Shown here: positions 55,799 through 64,000 of the stretch, piece after piece
Layout: every line of letters begins with the position of its first letter
Position numbering within the stretch: position 1 is the stretch's first letter
From: Pyxidicoccus trucidator
Lineage (GTDB): Bacteria > Myxococcota > Myxococcia > Myxococcales > Myxococcaceae
NCBI RefSeq assembly: GCF_010894435.1
Contig: NZ_JAAIXZ010000021.1
Coordinates: 151,650 to 215,649 of the forward strand
Length of the DNA stretch: 64,000 nucleotides
Reading direction: 5' to 3'
Position numbers and translations under genes: made by a program
Notes under the pieces: model-generated
Database searches by the model: none
What the model was told of the DNA's origin: nothing
What the model saw: the letters and a program-made list of their open reading frames with translations, nothing else

Positions 55799-57454
55799 AT
55801 GGCGGTCGAGGGTGAGGAGCAGGAGCTGCGCGAAGCCGTTCGCAAGCTGGAGTCGGCCGTGGCCTCCCTGGAGGCGCGGCTGTCCCGCCTGGAAGCCTCG
55901 GGCGTCCGGGCCGAGGCCCCGCCTCCCGTCTCCACCGTGGCCGTCGCCACGCCGCCCGTCGCGCCCGCTCCCGAGCGGAGGGACCTGGAGGCCCACCTCG
56001 GCACGTACTGGCTGAGCCGACTGGGCATCGTCGCGCTCATCATCGGAATCGCCTATCTCATCACCTACCGCTTCGGTGAGCTGGGCATGCTGGCGCGCGT
56101 GGTGGCCGGGTACGTGCTGAGCGCGGGCCTGGGCGCATTCGGCGTGTGGCTGGCGCGGCGGCACGAGCTGTTCGGGCGCATCGTCTTCGGCGGCGGACTG
56201 GCGCTGGCCTACTTCGTCACCTACGCCCTGCACTTCCTGCCCTCCGTGCGCGTCATCGAGAGCCAGGCGCTCGCGCTGGTGCTGCTCGCGCTGCTCGTCA
56301 TCGGCATCGTGGTCATCGCGCACCGGATGCAGTCGGAGACGGTGGCCGGCGTCGCGCTCTTCCTCGGGCTGCACACGGGGATGCTGAGCGAAATCACCAC
56401 CTTCACGCTGTTCTCCACCACGCTGCTCGCGGCCGGCGCCCTCTTCTTCCTGGTGCAGAACCGCTGGGTGGTGGTGCCGCTGTCCAGCCTGGTGGCGGTG
56501 TACTCGACGCACATCGTCTGGGCGCTGCGCGACGACGGCGTGGCCCCCGGGGCTCCGGAGCGGGAGCGGCTGCTGCTGAGCCTCGGCTTCATCGTCCTCT
56601 ACTTCCTGCTGTTCTCCGTGGCCCTGCTGGCCCGCCCGCGCGAGCTGTCCATGCGCGCGTGCCTCGCCTTCGCGCTCCTCAACTGGGTGGGGCTGGCGCT
56701 GCTCGGCGGCTACGAGGTGGCGCGGTGGAGTGACGACCACCTCTTCACCTTCTTCGTGACGCTGGCGCTCGCACAGGGGGCCTGTGCCGTGGCGGCCCGC
56801 GCGAGGCACGCGCCCGGCGCCCTCTTCCACGCCTACCTGTCGCTCACCGCCATCACCCTCGCGCTGGCGATGCCCGCACGGCACGAGGACGCGAAGCTGG
56901 TGGCCGCATGGGCGGTGACGGGCCTCGGCACCGGGCTGGCCGCGCGTGGCGCCAACTCGCCCGTGCTGCGCTGGGTGGGCGTGCTCATCCTCTTCACCGC
57001 GCTGGGCACGTGCGAGGCGCTCACGCCCGACCACAGGCCCCTGTTCGCGACGCTCTTCCTCTTCTTCGTGTTCGTGGAGCGCGCTGGCACCGTGCTCTGG
57101 CCGGGCACGACGCGGCCCGAGGTCCACCGGGGCGACTCGCTCCTGCAGGCAGCCTGCGCGGCGGGCTCGGGGCTGGCCCTCGTCGGACTCGTGGGCGGAC
57201 TGATGCCGGAGGGGCTGGTGACGCTGGGCTGGGTGGTGGCCGCCTTCGGCCTCTTCGCCCTGGGCTTCGCGGTGCACGAGCGCTGGTACCGGCTGGCCGC
57301 CCTCGCCGTCCTGGGACTCGCGCTGCTGCGCCTGCTGGTGGTGGACCTGGGCAACCTCCCCGCCGACCAGCGCATCCTCACCTTCATCCTCCTGGGGGTG
57401 ATGCTGCTGGTCATCTCCTACACGTACACCCGCCTGAGGCACCGCAAGAGCTGA
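55799..57454 (+). CDS. DUF2339 polytopic membrane protein
   Basis: 551 residues. A short coiled-coil N-terminus (EEQELREAVRKLESAVASL) and a Pro-rich linker are followed by RRDLEAHLGTYWLSRLGIVALIIGIAYL, the usual opening of DUF2339 proteins (condensed: LEAHLGTYWLSRLG). About fifteen hydrophobic helices fill the rest, ending with TYTRLRHRKS. The function of the family is not established. GAGGGA immediately precedes the ATG. Confidence 0.85.
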   Translation: MAVEGEEQELREAVRKLESAVASLEARLSRLEASGVRAEAPPPVSTVAVATPPVAPAPERRDLEAHLGTYWLSRLGIVALIIGIAYLITYRFGELGMLARVVAGYVLSAGLGAFGVWLARRHELFGRIVFGGGLALAYFVTYALHFLPSVRVIESQALALVLLALLVIGIVVIAHRMQSETVAGVALFLGLHTGMLSEITTFTLFSTTLLAAGALFFLVQNRWVVVPLSSLVAVYSTHIVWALRDDGVAPGAPERERLLLSLGFIVLYFLLFSVALLARPRELSMRACLAFALLNWVGLALLGGYEVARWSDDHLFTFFVTLALAQGACAVAARARHAPGALFHAYLSLTAITLALAMPARHEDAKLVAAWAVTGLGTGLAARGANSPVLRWVGVLILFTALGTCEALTPDHRPLFATLFLFFVFVERAGTVLWPGTTRPEVHRGDSLLQAACAAGSGLALVGLVGGLMPEGLVTLGWVVAAFGLFALGFAVHERWYRLAALAVLGLALLRLLVVDLGNLPADQRILTFILLGVMLLVISYTYTRLRHRKS

Positions 57455-57579
57455 CAGCCAGACAGCAGCAATCGGACGCGGGACGTCCATGAAACCCCAC
57501 CCGCCCGGTTGTGCTCTTGACTCCCAACCCGCCACACGGCATTTCGACGGTGGAGACCTACACGGGCCAGGAGGGCTCC

Positions 57580-57984
57580 ATGTCCACGTCAGCGCGCGAC
57601 GAGCGCGACTATTTCGAGCGCATCTACACCGTCGCCGACCAGGTGCCTCGCGGCCAGGTGGCCACCTACGGAGACCTCGCCACCATCGTCGGGGAGGGCT
57701 GTGATGCCCGCATCGTCGGGCACGCGCTCGGGGCCCTGGGCGCACGCGCGAAGACGGTGCCGTGGCAGCGCATCATCAGCCGCACCGGCGGCATCAGCAC
57801 GTCGGGCCACGGCCAGCGCGAATTGCTGGAGGCGGAGGGCGTCGCCTTCGACGAGAAGGGCCACGTGCGCATGGCCGCGCACCACTGGGAAGGGCCGAGC
57901 GAGGAGTGGGCCCGCGCCCACGGCTTCCAGCCGCTGCCCAGGCGCCCGGGGAGCGCGCCCGACCCGCAGCTGCGGCTCTTCTGA
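57580..57984 (+). CDS. Alkyltransferase-like (ATL) DNA-binding protein
   Basis: 134 residues from ATG 57580 with AGGAGG 5 nt upstream; an upstream in-frame start at 57511 is less likely. It has the MGMT/Ada C-terminal DNA-binding fold: YTVADQVPRGQVATYGDLA and VGHALGAL. The active-site position, PCHR in methyltransferases, reads PWQR (61-64): Trp replaces the alkyl-accepting Cys. Such ATL proteins bind O6-alkylguanine without repairing it and hand the lesion to nucleotide excision repair. A UvrA-like protein is encoded far away at 0.8 kb. Confidence 0.9.
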   Translation: MSTSARDERDYFERIYTVADQVPRGQVATYGDLATIVGEGCDARIVGHALGALGARAKTVPWQRIISRTGGISTSGHGQRELLEAEGVAFDEKGHVRMAAHHWEGPSEEWARAHGFQPLPRRPGSAPDPQLRLF

Positions 57985-58067
57985 GAGAGCGCCTGCTCCC
58001 CCGCCTGCTTTGCCTCTGGGAATAGACGCGAGAGAGTCAGGCCCTGGCCAACGGGTCGGATTCCAAC

Positions 58068-58619
58068 ATGCCGCTCGCGTTTCTCCGCTGGAGTGTCCTG
58101 CTCCTCCTGTGCCTCGTCGCGTCCTCCGCTCTCGCTGGTGAAGCGAAGGTGCGCCGGACGAAGGCGAAGGCTAAGGGCACGAAGCTCGTCCGTCTCAAGG
58201 GCGGCGAATTGCTCCACCATGCCGCCGCCGCGGCGTTCCAGCGCATGAGCACGGAAGCTCGCGCGGAGGGAGTGTCGCTCCGGGTCACCAGCGGCTACCG
58301 CTCGCGCAGGGAGCAGCGCTGGCTGTACGACCGCTACCGCAAGGGCCTGGGCCCGAAGGCCGCGCGGCCCGGGCGCTCCAACCACCAGCGGGGCCTCGCG
58401 CTGGACCTCGTCGTGGGCGACGTCACCACGCCCACGTACGACTGGCTCGCCTCCAATGCGTGCCGCTTCGGCTTCCGGCGCACCGTGCAGTCGGAGCCGT
58501 GGCACTGGGAGTACCGCCCGCGCACCACCCGCGCACCCGAAGCGGGGCAGGACTGCCTGGGCCGCGACGTGGGAGTCGAGACCGCGCCCGAGCCCGTCGC
58601 GAACAAGGACGCGAGCTGA
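58068..58619 (+). CDS. VanY-like D-alanyl-D-alanine carboxypeptidase (M15B)
   Basis: 183 residues with a signal peptide (1-23, ending SALA-GEA). The zinc site is complete: SGYRSRREQ near residue 75, then SNHQRGLALDL with H106 and D113, and EPWHWEY with H146. It cleaves D-Ala-D-Ala ends of peptidoglycan in the periplasm. The C-terminal 30 residues are an unstructured tail. Confidence 0.9.
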   Translation: MPLAFLRWSVLLLLCLVASSALAGEAKVRRTKAKAKGTKLVRLKGGELLHHAAAAAFQRMSTEARAEGVSLRVTSGYRSRREQRWLYDRYRKGLGPKAARPGRSNHQRGLALDLVVGDVTTPTYDWLASNACRFGFRRTVQSEPWHWEYRPRTTRAPEAGQDCLGRDVGVETAPEPVANKDAS

Positions 58620-58625
58620 GCGGCG

Positions 58626-59048
58626 CTACAGTCGCTCCAGCGTGACGTCCAGCACTCGCGCCTCGTAGCCACAGTTGCAACAGGCGCCCACCACCAGCAT
58701 CTCCGGCACCGTCACCTGCACGGACGCGGGCTTGTAGCCCGTGGCCCGGACCTCGAAGGCGTAATCGCCGGGGGCGTAGACGTCTGGGGTGCACTCGGTC
58801 GCGGAGGAAGCCGCACCACAGTGGCCTTCGAGACCGGCCAGCACCGCCTCGGGCGTGGGGTCCCCGAGACCGCCGGTGACTCGCACGGTGATGGCGGGCG
58901 GACAGGGGCCGCACATCACTCCCTCACAGGAACGCTCGGAGGGAGGGCCGTCCTCGCCATCCGCGAGCGTGCGTTCGAAGGCCGAAGGAAGGTCACACCC
59001 GCCCAGGGCGAGCACGGTGAGCAGCGAGAAGGCAACGGTCCGGACCAT
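58626..59048 (-). CDS. Small Cys-rich lipoprotein
   Basis: 140 residues. Lipobox VLALGGC (C18). Eight or nine further cysteines occur (SCEGVMCGPCPP, HCGAASSATECTP, VVGACCNCGYEA), so the mature protein is probably disulfide-bonded. The middle resembles a carboxypeptidase-regulatory-like beta-sandwich (GDYAFEVRATGYKPASVQVTV). No family is assigned. It converges with the VanY gene. Confidence 0.72.
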   Translation of the reverse strand: MVRTVAFSLLTVLALGGCDLPSAFERTLADGEDGPPSERSCEGVMCGPCPPAITVRVTGGLGDPTPEAVLAGLEGHCGAASSATECTPDVYAPGDYAFEVRATGYKPASVQVTVPEMLVVGACCNCGYEARVLDVTLERL

Positions 59049-59252
59049 GCCTGGGGTGGAAGCAACTCACATACCGGGCGCCCACCTCATGAACCGCGCG
59101 AAACTCCAGGCGTCCGTGCACCAGGCCCCCCTCAGAAATGCGAGGCGCCAGCGGTTTTCCGGCAGCGGGGCCGCACGACAGCGCTGTGCCTGCATGCTTT
59201 CCGGCAGCCATCTCGACTAGGGTGGGCTCTCTTCTTCGGGTGAGGGGGGCTC

Positions 59253-61511
59253 ATGCTCGTCGTGCCATCCATCCTGGATGCTGTCACCGTCCATGCCGAG
59301 GGCGCGCTATGCACTCGCGTGGCCAACGTGCCGGCGGAAGGTGGTCGCTTTCCCACGCAGGTACGCATCAACGGCCTGCCACTGTCTTTGCGCGCCGGTT
59401 CGCTTCGGGCGTCCGTGCTGCACGGCCCACCGGGGCTCGCCGTGCGCGACATCCGCCCCGCCTTCGACGTGCAGCTCCCACCCGAGGTGGACGTCCCCTC
59501 CGAGCAACATGCGCTGGAGGAGGCCCGGGCCCGGAGCGCCAGGGTGGCGGCGTCGCTGCACCTCGTGAAGCGCGAGCTCGACGCCCTGTCGAACCTCACT
59601 CCCGCCTATCCGGTCCGGAAGAAGGAAGAGCTCCAGCCACGCGACGCGGCCCTGCCCGCCCTGCTATCGCTCACGTCGCTGGTCGACTCGGAGCTGGGCG
59701 TCCTCCAGGCGAAGAAGCTGGACCTGGAGCGCCAGCAGCGCGACGCGGAGGCGGAGGTGAACCTGCGCCAGCAGCGCCTGAGCGAGGCCTCCACCGCGGT
59801 GCGCGGCCAGCGGGCCCGCGTGTACCGCGCCGCCATCCTCACCCTGGCCGGCGTCTCCGGCGTGGAGCACCCCGCGAGGCTCACGCTCGAGTACGCGGTG
59901 CCGGGCGCGCGCTGGGTACCCACCTACGACTTACGGCTGCCCCGCACGCTGGAGGAGGGAACGCTGCGGATGCGCGCCTCCGTCCTCCAGCGCACCGGCG
60001 AGGACTGGTCGGGGGTGAAGCTGTCGGTCTCCACCGCCGACCTGGAGCGGCGCGCGGAGGTGCCGGAGCTGAAGGCGCTGCGCATCGGCCGGCGCCAGCC
60101 GCCCCCCGCGCGCTCCGGCTGGCGTGAGCCCCCACCCGGGCTGGACGAGCTGTTCGCCGGATACGACACCACGCGCAGCCCCGCGAAGCCTCAGCCCCCC
60201 CTCGCCGAGCCTGCTCCGTATCGCGCCGAGGAGGAGCTGGCCCGGAACAAGGGAGGCCTGGACCTGTCGGAGCTGGCTGACGAGGCGCCGATGCTGGAGC
60301 GCCGTCGCCCCGTCTCCAAGGAAGAGCTCTTCTCGTCCACGGGCTCCTACCCGGCCGTTCCCGCGGCGCCCATGGCGGAAGCCCCCAAGTCCTCGGGGTC
60401 CGTGGGGTCGCGCCCACGGGCGGCGATGCCCTCGCGCTCCATGGCGCCCAAGCCGAAGAAACGCGGCGGAGGCCCCCCTCCCCCGATGGAAGCGTACGAC
60501 GAAGAGGCCGAGATGGATGCGCCCTCGGACCTGCTGGGCGAGGGGGGCGGCGTTGCTCCCGGCGGTGCACTGGGTGGAAACGGTGGCGCGGCGGAGGAGC
60601 GGCAGGCCTCGCGGCTGGAGCCGTCGGACGCGCTGCTGGACTACGACCGCCTGGAGCTGGCGCCCGCGGAGGATGCCGGTGCGCGGGGCCGCCTGCGTCC
60701 CCGCCCCGCCCATGTCACCCGGGAGCTGTTGGCGCTGGCGGCGGTCCACGTCCACATCGACATCACCACGCTGGTGGCCGTGAGCGAGCAGGAGGTCTCC
60801 ACCGTCTGGCAGGCGTCTCCGCCCGCGTGGTCCGTCCCCCCGCGCCAGTCCTCGCCGCACTTCGATGCGCGCTTCGACGTGGAGGCCCGCGCGGACGTCC
60901 CCTCGGACGGGGCGTGGCACACGGTGCCGGTGCTGTCCGTCCCCGTCGGGCTGTCCGCCGAGTACGTCTGCGTGCCGTCGGTGGAGACGCGCGCCTTCCG
61001 CACGGTGCGCGTGGAGAACCGGACGCCCTACCCGCTGCTGGCCGGACCGGTGGACGTCACGCTGGGCGACGAGTTCCTGATGACGTCCCCGCTGCCCACC
61101 ATGGCGCCCGGCGCGACGCAGCGACTGGGCCTGGGCGTGGAGGAGTCCATCAAGGTGGCGCGCAACACGCGCTTCGACGAGGCGACCGGCGGCATCTTCG
61201 GCGGCGCGACGATGCTGACGCACCACGTGTCGGTGGAGCTGGCCAACCGGCTGGCCAACCGCGTCCTCGTGGAGGTGTGCGAGCGCGTGCCGGCGGTGCC
61301 CGTCGGCTCGGAGAAGGACATCAAGGTGGAGGAGACGGAGGTGGCGCCGCTCTGGCAGAAGCGCACGCCGCTACCGGGTGAGACGCAGGTGGAGGGCGAG
61401 CGCGCGTGGCGCGTGGTGCTCCAGCCCGGCGAGGCGCAGACGCTGAAGGCGACGTGGACCGTGAGAATCCCCGCGAGCAAGATGCTCGGGGGCGGAAACC
61501 GGAGGACATGA
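59253..61511 (+). CDS. DUF4139/MuiA-family-like protein, first of a tandem pair
   Basis: 752 residues. An N-terminal DUF4140-like domain is followed by a coiled coil (about 85-190), then the DUF4139 core: YAVPGARWVPTYDLRL, VLQRTGEDWSGVKLSVSTA, and after a long Pro/Gly-rich insert (about 275-470) the RVENRTPYPLLAGPVDVTLG and GLGVEESIKVARNT segments. The C-terminus has GETLK-type strand TLKATWTVRIP. No signal peptide is seen. Related proteins have been tied to mucoidy, but a biochemical role is not established. The stop overlaps the next gene. Confidence 0.85.
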   Translation: MLVVPSILDAVTVHAEGALCTRVANVPAEGGRFPTQVRINGLPLSLRAGSLRASVLHGPPGLAVRDIRPAFDVQLPPEVDVPSEQHALEEARARSARVAASLHLVKRELDALSNLTPAYPVRKKEELQPRDAALPALLSLTSLVDSELGVLQAKKLDLERQQRDAEAEVNLRQQRLSEASTAVRGQRARVYRAAILTLAGVSGVEHPARLTLEYAVPGARWVPTYDLRLPRTLEEGTLRMRASVLQRTGEDWSGVKLSVSTADLERRAEVPELKALRIGRRQPPPARSGWREPPPGLDELFAGYDTTRSPAKPQPPLAEPAPYRAEEELARNKGGLDLSELADEAPMLERRRPVSKEELFSSTGSYPAVPAAPMAEAPKSSGSVGSRPRAAMPSRSMAPKPKKRGGGPPPPMEAYDEEAEMDAPSDLLGEGGGVAPGGALGGNGGAAEERQASRLEPSDALLDYDRLELAPAEDAGARGRLRPRPAHVTRELLALAAVHVHIDITTLVAVSEQEVSTVWQASPPAWSVPPRQSSPHFDARFDVEARADVPSDGAWHTVPVLSVPVGLSAEYVCVPSVETRAFRTVRVENRTPYPLLAGPVDVTLGDEFLMTSPLPTMAPGATQRLGLGVEESIKVARNTRFDEATGGIFGGATMLTHHVSVELANRLANRVLVEVCERVPAVPVGSEKDIKVEETEVAPLWQKRTPLPGETQVEGERAWRVVLQPGEAQTLKATWTVRIPASKMLGGGNRRT

Positions 61512-63067
61512 TGGGCGCTCCCCTTTCCCTTCCCGTGGTCAAGGTGACCATCCTCGAGGACCGGGCGCTCGTCGAGCGGCGCGGCGAGGTGCCCCTCGTC
61601 GCCGGTGCCCAGCGCCTGGTCATCGAGGGACTCTCGCCGCTGGCGGTGGACCGCTCCCTCCAGGCGAAGGTGGCCGGTGGCACCGTGTCCCAGGCGCGCA
61701 TCCGCCGCGCCGTGAAGCCCCACCGCCCCGAGGCCCTGCGAGAGCACCGCACCGAGCTGGGCCGCCGCGTGGCGGAGCTGGAGCAGGAGCTGCGGCGCGC
61801 CGAGGCGGAGGAGCAGCGGCGGGGCCGCCGGTACGGCCTGCTCCAGGGCGCCCACGAGGACGTCTATCGCTCCATCGCCGAGGACGCGGGCCGGGGCAAG
61901 GACCGCCCCGAGGTCTGGCGGTCGCTGCTGGACACCGTCCGCCAGTCCATGGACGCCGCGGACGCGGCGCTCCGCGAGTCGAACCGCGAGGTCCTCCAGC
62001 TCAAGGAGCGGCTCCAGGAGGCGCGGACCGCCCTGGCGCGCACCGAGGGGCCGGAGTCGAAGCTCGACGTCCATGCCGAGCTGGAGGTGGGCCACCCCGC
62101 CGGGGGCTCCGCCATCCTGTCCGTCACGTACCTGGTGCCCTGCGCGGCCTGGCGCCCGGCCTACCGCGCCACGCTGGAGCGCGGTGACAAGGGTGAGGCG
62201 GTGACGCTGGAGTGCGAGGCCGTGGTGTGGCAGCGCACCGAGGAGGAATGGAAGGACGCGGAGCTGGCCTTCTCCACGGCGCGCCCCACGCTGGGCGCCA
62301 CGCCGCCGCGGCTGATGGAGGACTGGCTGTGGCTGCGCGACAAGACGGAGCGCGAGAAGCAGGTGGTGGAGGTGGCCATCCGCGAGGAGGTCATCCAGAC
62401 CACGGGCGAGGGCGGCGCGGCGAAGCGCGAGGAGGGCCTGCCCGGCATGGACGACGGCGGCGAGCCGCTGACCCTGGCGGCGCAGCACCGGGCCACCGTG
62501 CCGTCGGACGGAGAGCCGCACCGCGTGCCGCTGTTTCGCTTCACCGCGAACGCTGCTTCCGAGTTCCTGGCGTGCCCGGAGCTGTCACCGCTGGTGCACC
62601 GGGTGGCGCGCTTCGACAACACGGGCCCCTCGGTGCTGCTGGCGGGGCCGGTGGACCTGGTGCGCTCCAGCGGCTACGTGGGCCGCGCGCAGCTGCGCTT
62701 CACGGGCCGGGGCGAGCGCGTGAAGCTGGGCTTCGGCAGCGAGGACTCGCTGCGCGTCGCGCGCAAGGTGGACGAGGAAGTGGAGACAAGCCGCCTCACC
62801 GGCCGCCGGGTGCGCACGCAGCGGGTGAAGCTGTTCCTCTCCAACATGGGCGCCCGGCCCGAGTCCGTGGCCCTGGAGGAGCGGATGCCCGTGTCCGAGG
62901 TGGAGTCCGTGGAGGTGATGTTGCTGAGGGAGCTCACCAAGCCAGGTCCGGTCCGGGTCAGCGATGACGGTATCGTCCGCTTCGAGCTGGCGGCGCCTCC
63001 CCGCTCCCAGCAGGAGCTCTCGTTGGCCTACACCGTCACCAGCGCGTCCAAGGTGGCCGGACTCTGA
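61511..63067 (+). CDS. DUF4139-family protein, second of a tandem pair
   Basis: 518 residues from ATG 61511, 5 nt after GGAGG (61501-61505); an ATG one codon earlier (61508) is also possible. It shares the plan of the preceding gene: VTILEDRALVERRGEVPL (DUF4140-like), coiled coil (about 80-185), and the DUF4139 core with YLVPCAAWRPAYRATL, VWQRTEEEWKDAELAFSTA, FDNTGPSVLLAGPVDLVRS and LGFGSEDSLRVARKV. It lacks the long insert of its neighbour. The two are co-translated and may form a hetero-complex. Confidence 0.85.
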   Translation: MGAPLSLPVVKVTILEDRALVERRGEVPLVAGAQRLVIEGLSPLAVDRSLQAKVAGGTVSQARIRRAVKPHRPEALREHRTELGRRVAELEQELRRAEAEEQRRGRRYGLLQGAHEDVYRSIAEDAGRGKDRPEVWRSLLDTVRQSMDAADAALRESNREVLQLKERLQEARTALARTEGPESKLDVHAELEVGHPAGGSAILSVTYLVPCAAWRPAYRATLERGDKGEAVTLECEAVVWQRTEEEWKDAELAFSTARPTLGATPPRLMEDWLWLRDKTEREKQVVEVAIREEVIQTTGEGGAAKREEGLPGMDDGGEPLTLAAQHRATVPSDGEPHRVPLFRFTANAASEFLACPELSPLVHRVARFDNTGPSVLLAGPVDLVRSSGYVGRAQLRFTGRGERVKLGFGSEDSLRVARKVDEEVETSRLTGRRVRTQRVKLFLSNMGARPESVALEERMPVSEVESVEVMLLRELTKPGPVRVSDDGIVRFELAAPPRSQQELSLAYTVTSASKVAGL

Positions 63068-63167
63068 CGCTGTCCCGGCCGGTCCTTCCACCGGGCAACA
63101 GCTGTTTGGGAGGGGCCCTTCCACCGTGGTAGGGCCCGTGACTATCCCCTTGGGTGGAGGAACCCCC

Positions 63168-63875
63168 ATGCGAATCGCCCCCACGCTGTGCTCCCTTGGA
63201 CTGCTGGTGTCGCTCGGGCTGCCGCTGGCCGCCTCGGCGGCGGATGCGCCCCCGGAGGAGGAGGCGCCACGCAGGCCACCGCAGTTCGCGGTGGAGCTGG
63301 GTGGCTTCATCACCCGGATGGAGCACCCGACGGCGCTCGTCCCCACGACGCGGGCGCTGGTCCGGACGGTGGAGCCGCGGAACACCGCGGTGCGGCTGTC
63401 GGGTGGGTTGCACTTCAACATCCTCCGGGGCTCGAACCGGAATGACCTGTGGTGGATCAACGGCGTCGACTGGTACTTCGCCGACGACGTCCAGGTGCTC
63501 GCGTTCCGCCCGGGGCTGGAGAAGCGGTTCCCGCTCACGCGAGAGCTGACGCTCGGGGTGGCCGCGTTCGGGAGCGGGGCCGAGGTCTCCCTCCCCACGG
63601 GACGCATCTCCCAGAACCAGCCGGATGATCCGAACAACGGCCCCATGCTGGGCGACAACTACTACGAGGCCCGGACGCAGCGGTGGATCTTCGGCGCGGG
63701 CGGACTGGCGTCCTTCCACTACTCCTTCGGGCGCTGGGTCTACATGCGTGTCCAGGGCGGCTACACGCAGTACTTCAAGAAGGCGGAGGGCTTCGAGGGG
63801 AACTCCACCCTCAATCAGTTCTCCGTCTCGCTCAGCGGGCCCTTCGCGGGCGCCATGCTGGGGTTGAGTCTCTGA
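63168..63875 (+). CDS. Outer-membrane beta-barrel-like protein
   Basis: 235 residues. GGAGG lies 7 nt before ATG 63168. Signal peptide ends near AASA-ADAP. The mature protein alternates polar and aromatic residues in strands (FAVELGGFITRM, NTAVRLSGGLHFNIL, DLWWINGVDWYF, WVYMRVQGGYTQYF) and ends FAGAMLGLSL, as in outer-membrane barrels. No named family. It stands alone downstream of the DUF4139 pair with a 100-nt gap. Confidence 0.75.
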   Translation: MRIAPTLCSLGLLVSLGLPLAASAADAPPEEEAPRRPPQFAVELGGFITRMEHPTALVPTTRALVRTVEPRNTAVRLSGGLHFNILRGSNRNDLWWINGVDWYFADDVQVLAFRPGLEKRFPLTRELTLGVAAFGSGAEVSLPTGRISQNQPDDPNNGPMLGDNYYEARTQRWIFGAGGLASFHYSFGRWVYMRVQGGYTQYFKKAEGFEGNSTLNQFSVSLSGPFAGAMLGLSL

Positions 63876-63883
63876 CTCGACTT

Positions 63884-63900
63884 TCGCTCTTTTGGAGCGA
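63884..63900 (+). terminator. Short hairpin after the last gene
   Basis: TCGCTC, a TTTTG loop, then GAGCGA form a 6-bp stem 9 nt after the stop, with no T-run after it. The final 100 nt of the window show no gene. Confidence 0.3.
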
Positions 63901-64000
63901 GGGGGCGAGCGCTGCGGTCTACGCCGCGCGCCCCTGGGGCGGCGTGGCGCGGGAGGCGGCGCGTAAGTTGGCGCGAAGTCGACGCGGCGAGTGCCAGCGG

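Overview
The window is GC-rich, densely coded DNA with the gene style of a myxobacterium (Myxococcus, Corallococcus, Pyxidicoccus type). The signs are a membrane-anchored Ser/Thr kinase with a TPR tail, an FHA protein, many lipoproteins with poorly conserved bodies, a caspase-like peptidase, an RTX protein, a 1,689-residue TPR protein, and a housekeeping background of recG, greA, thrC, pcm, tmk and ribB. This assignment comes from gene content only; no rRNA or tRNA lies in the window.

Layout. 0-3.4 kb (minus): a thioredoxin fused to MORN-type repeats (cut by the window edge) and a class II UvrA lacking the UvrB-binding insert. 3.5-10.3 kb (plus): a secreted protein, then an ECF sigma factor, its membrane anti-sigma partner, a caspase/beta-barrel protein and two paralogous lipoproteins. 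The sigma gene and the second lipoprotein gene carry near-identical promoter elements, so this looks like one autoregulated stress regulon. 10.3-14.1 kb: a secreted coiled-coil protein, a Ser/Thr kinase and a lipoprotein. 14.1-20.9 kb (minus): pirin, a beta-helix lipoprotein and an alpha-2-macroglobulin with a thioester. 21.0-26.9 kb (plus): an M13 metalloprotease lipoprotein, a beta-propeller/di-heme cytochrome c protein ending in a clear intrinsic terminator, and a GNAT acetyltransferase. 26.9-29.9 kb (minus): two tandem paralogues and an RTX/M91-like metalloprotease. 30.1-35.2 kb: the giant TPR protein. 35.3-36.0 kb: a CinA/MoaB-like protein.

36.0-43.6 kb is an accessory island. Its A/T-ending codons stand out from both flanks. 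It holds a transposase-like remnant, then an operon of three coupled genes: a DNA amino-methyltransferase with a cysteine-rich central region, a ParB/DGQHR-like protein, and an SNF2-family helicase. Downstream is a second operon of an unrecognised cytosolic protein overlapping a four-helix membrane protein, preceded by a palindrome-bearing promoter region. I read this as a candidate anti-phage defence island and the most likely undescribed system in the window.

43.7-52.4 kb is housekeeping: tmk (with an odd P-loop), a small membrane protein, a RibBA-type protein with a degenerate GCH2 half, thrC with a zinc-ribbon partner, pcm, recG and greA. 52.6-63.9 kb holds FHA and ACT proteins, a beta-propeller lipoprotein, a DUF2339 membrane protein, an alkyltransferase-like protein, a VanY-type peptidase, a small lipoprotein, two tandem DUF4139 proteins and a beta-barrel-like protein. 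Several genes lack a Shine-Dalgarno sequence and instead have a TANNNT hexamer 6-10 nt before the start, which suggests leaderless transcripts.
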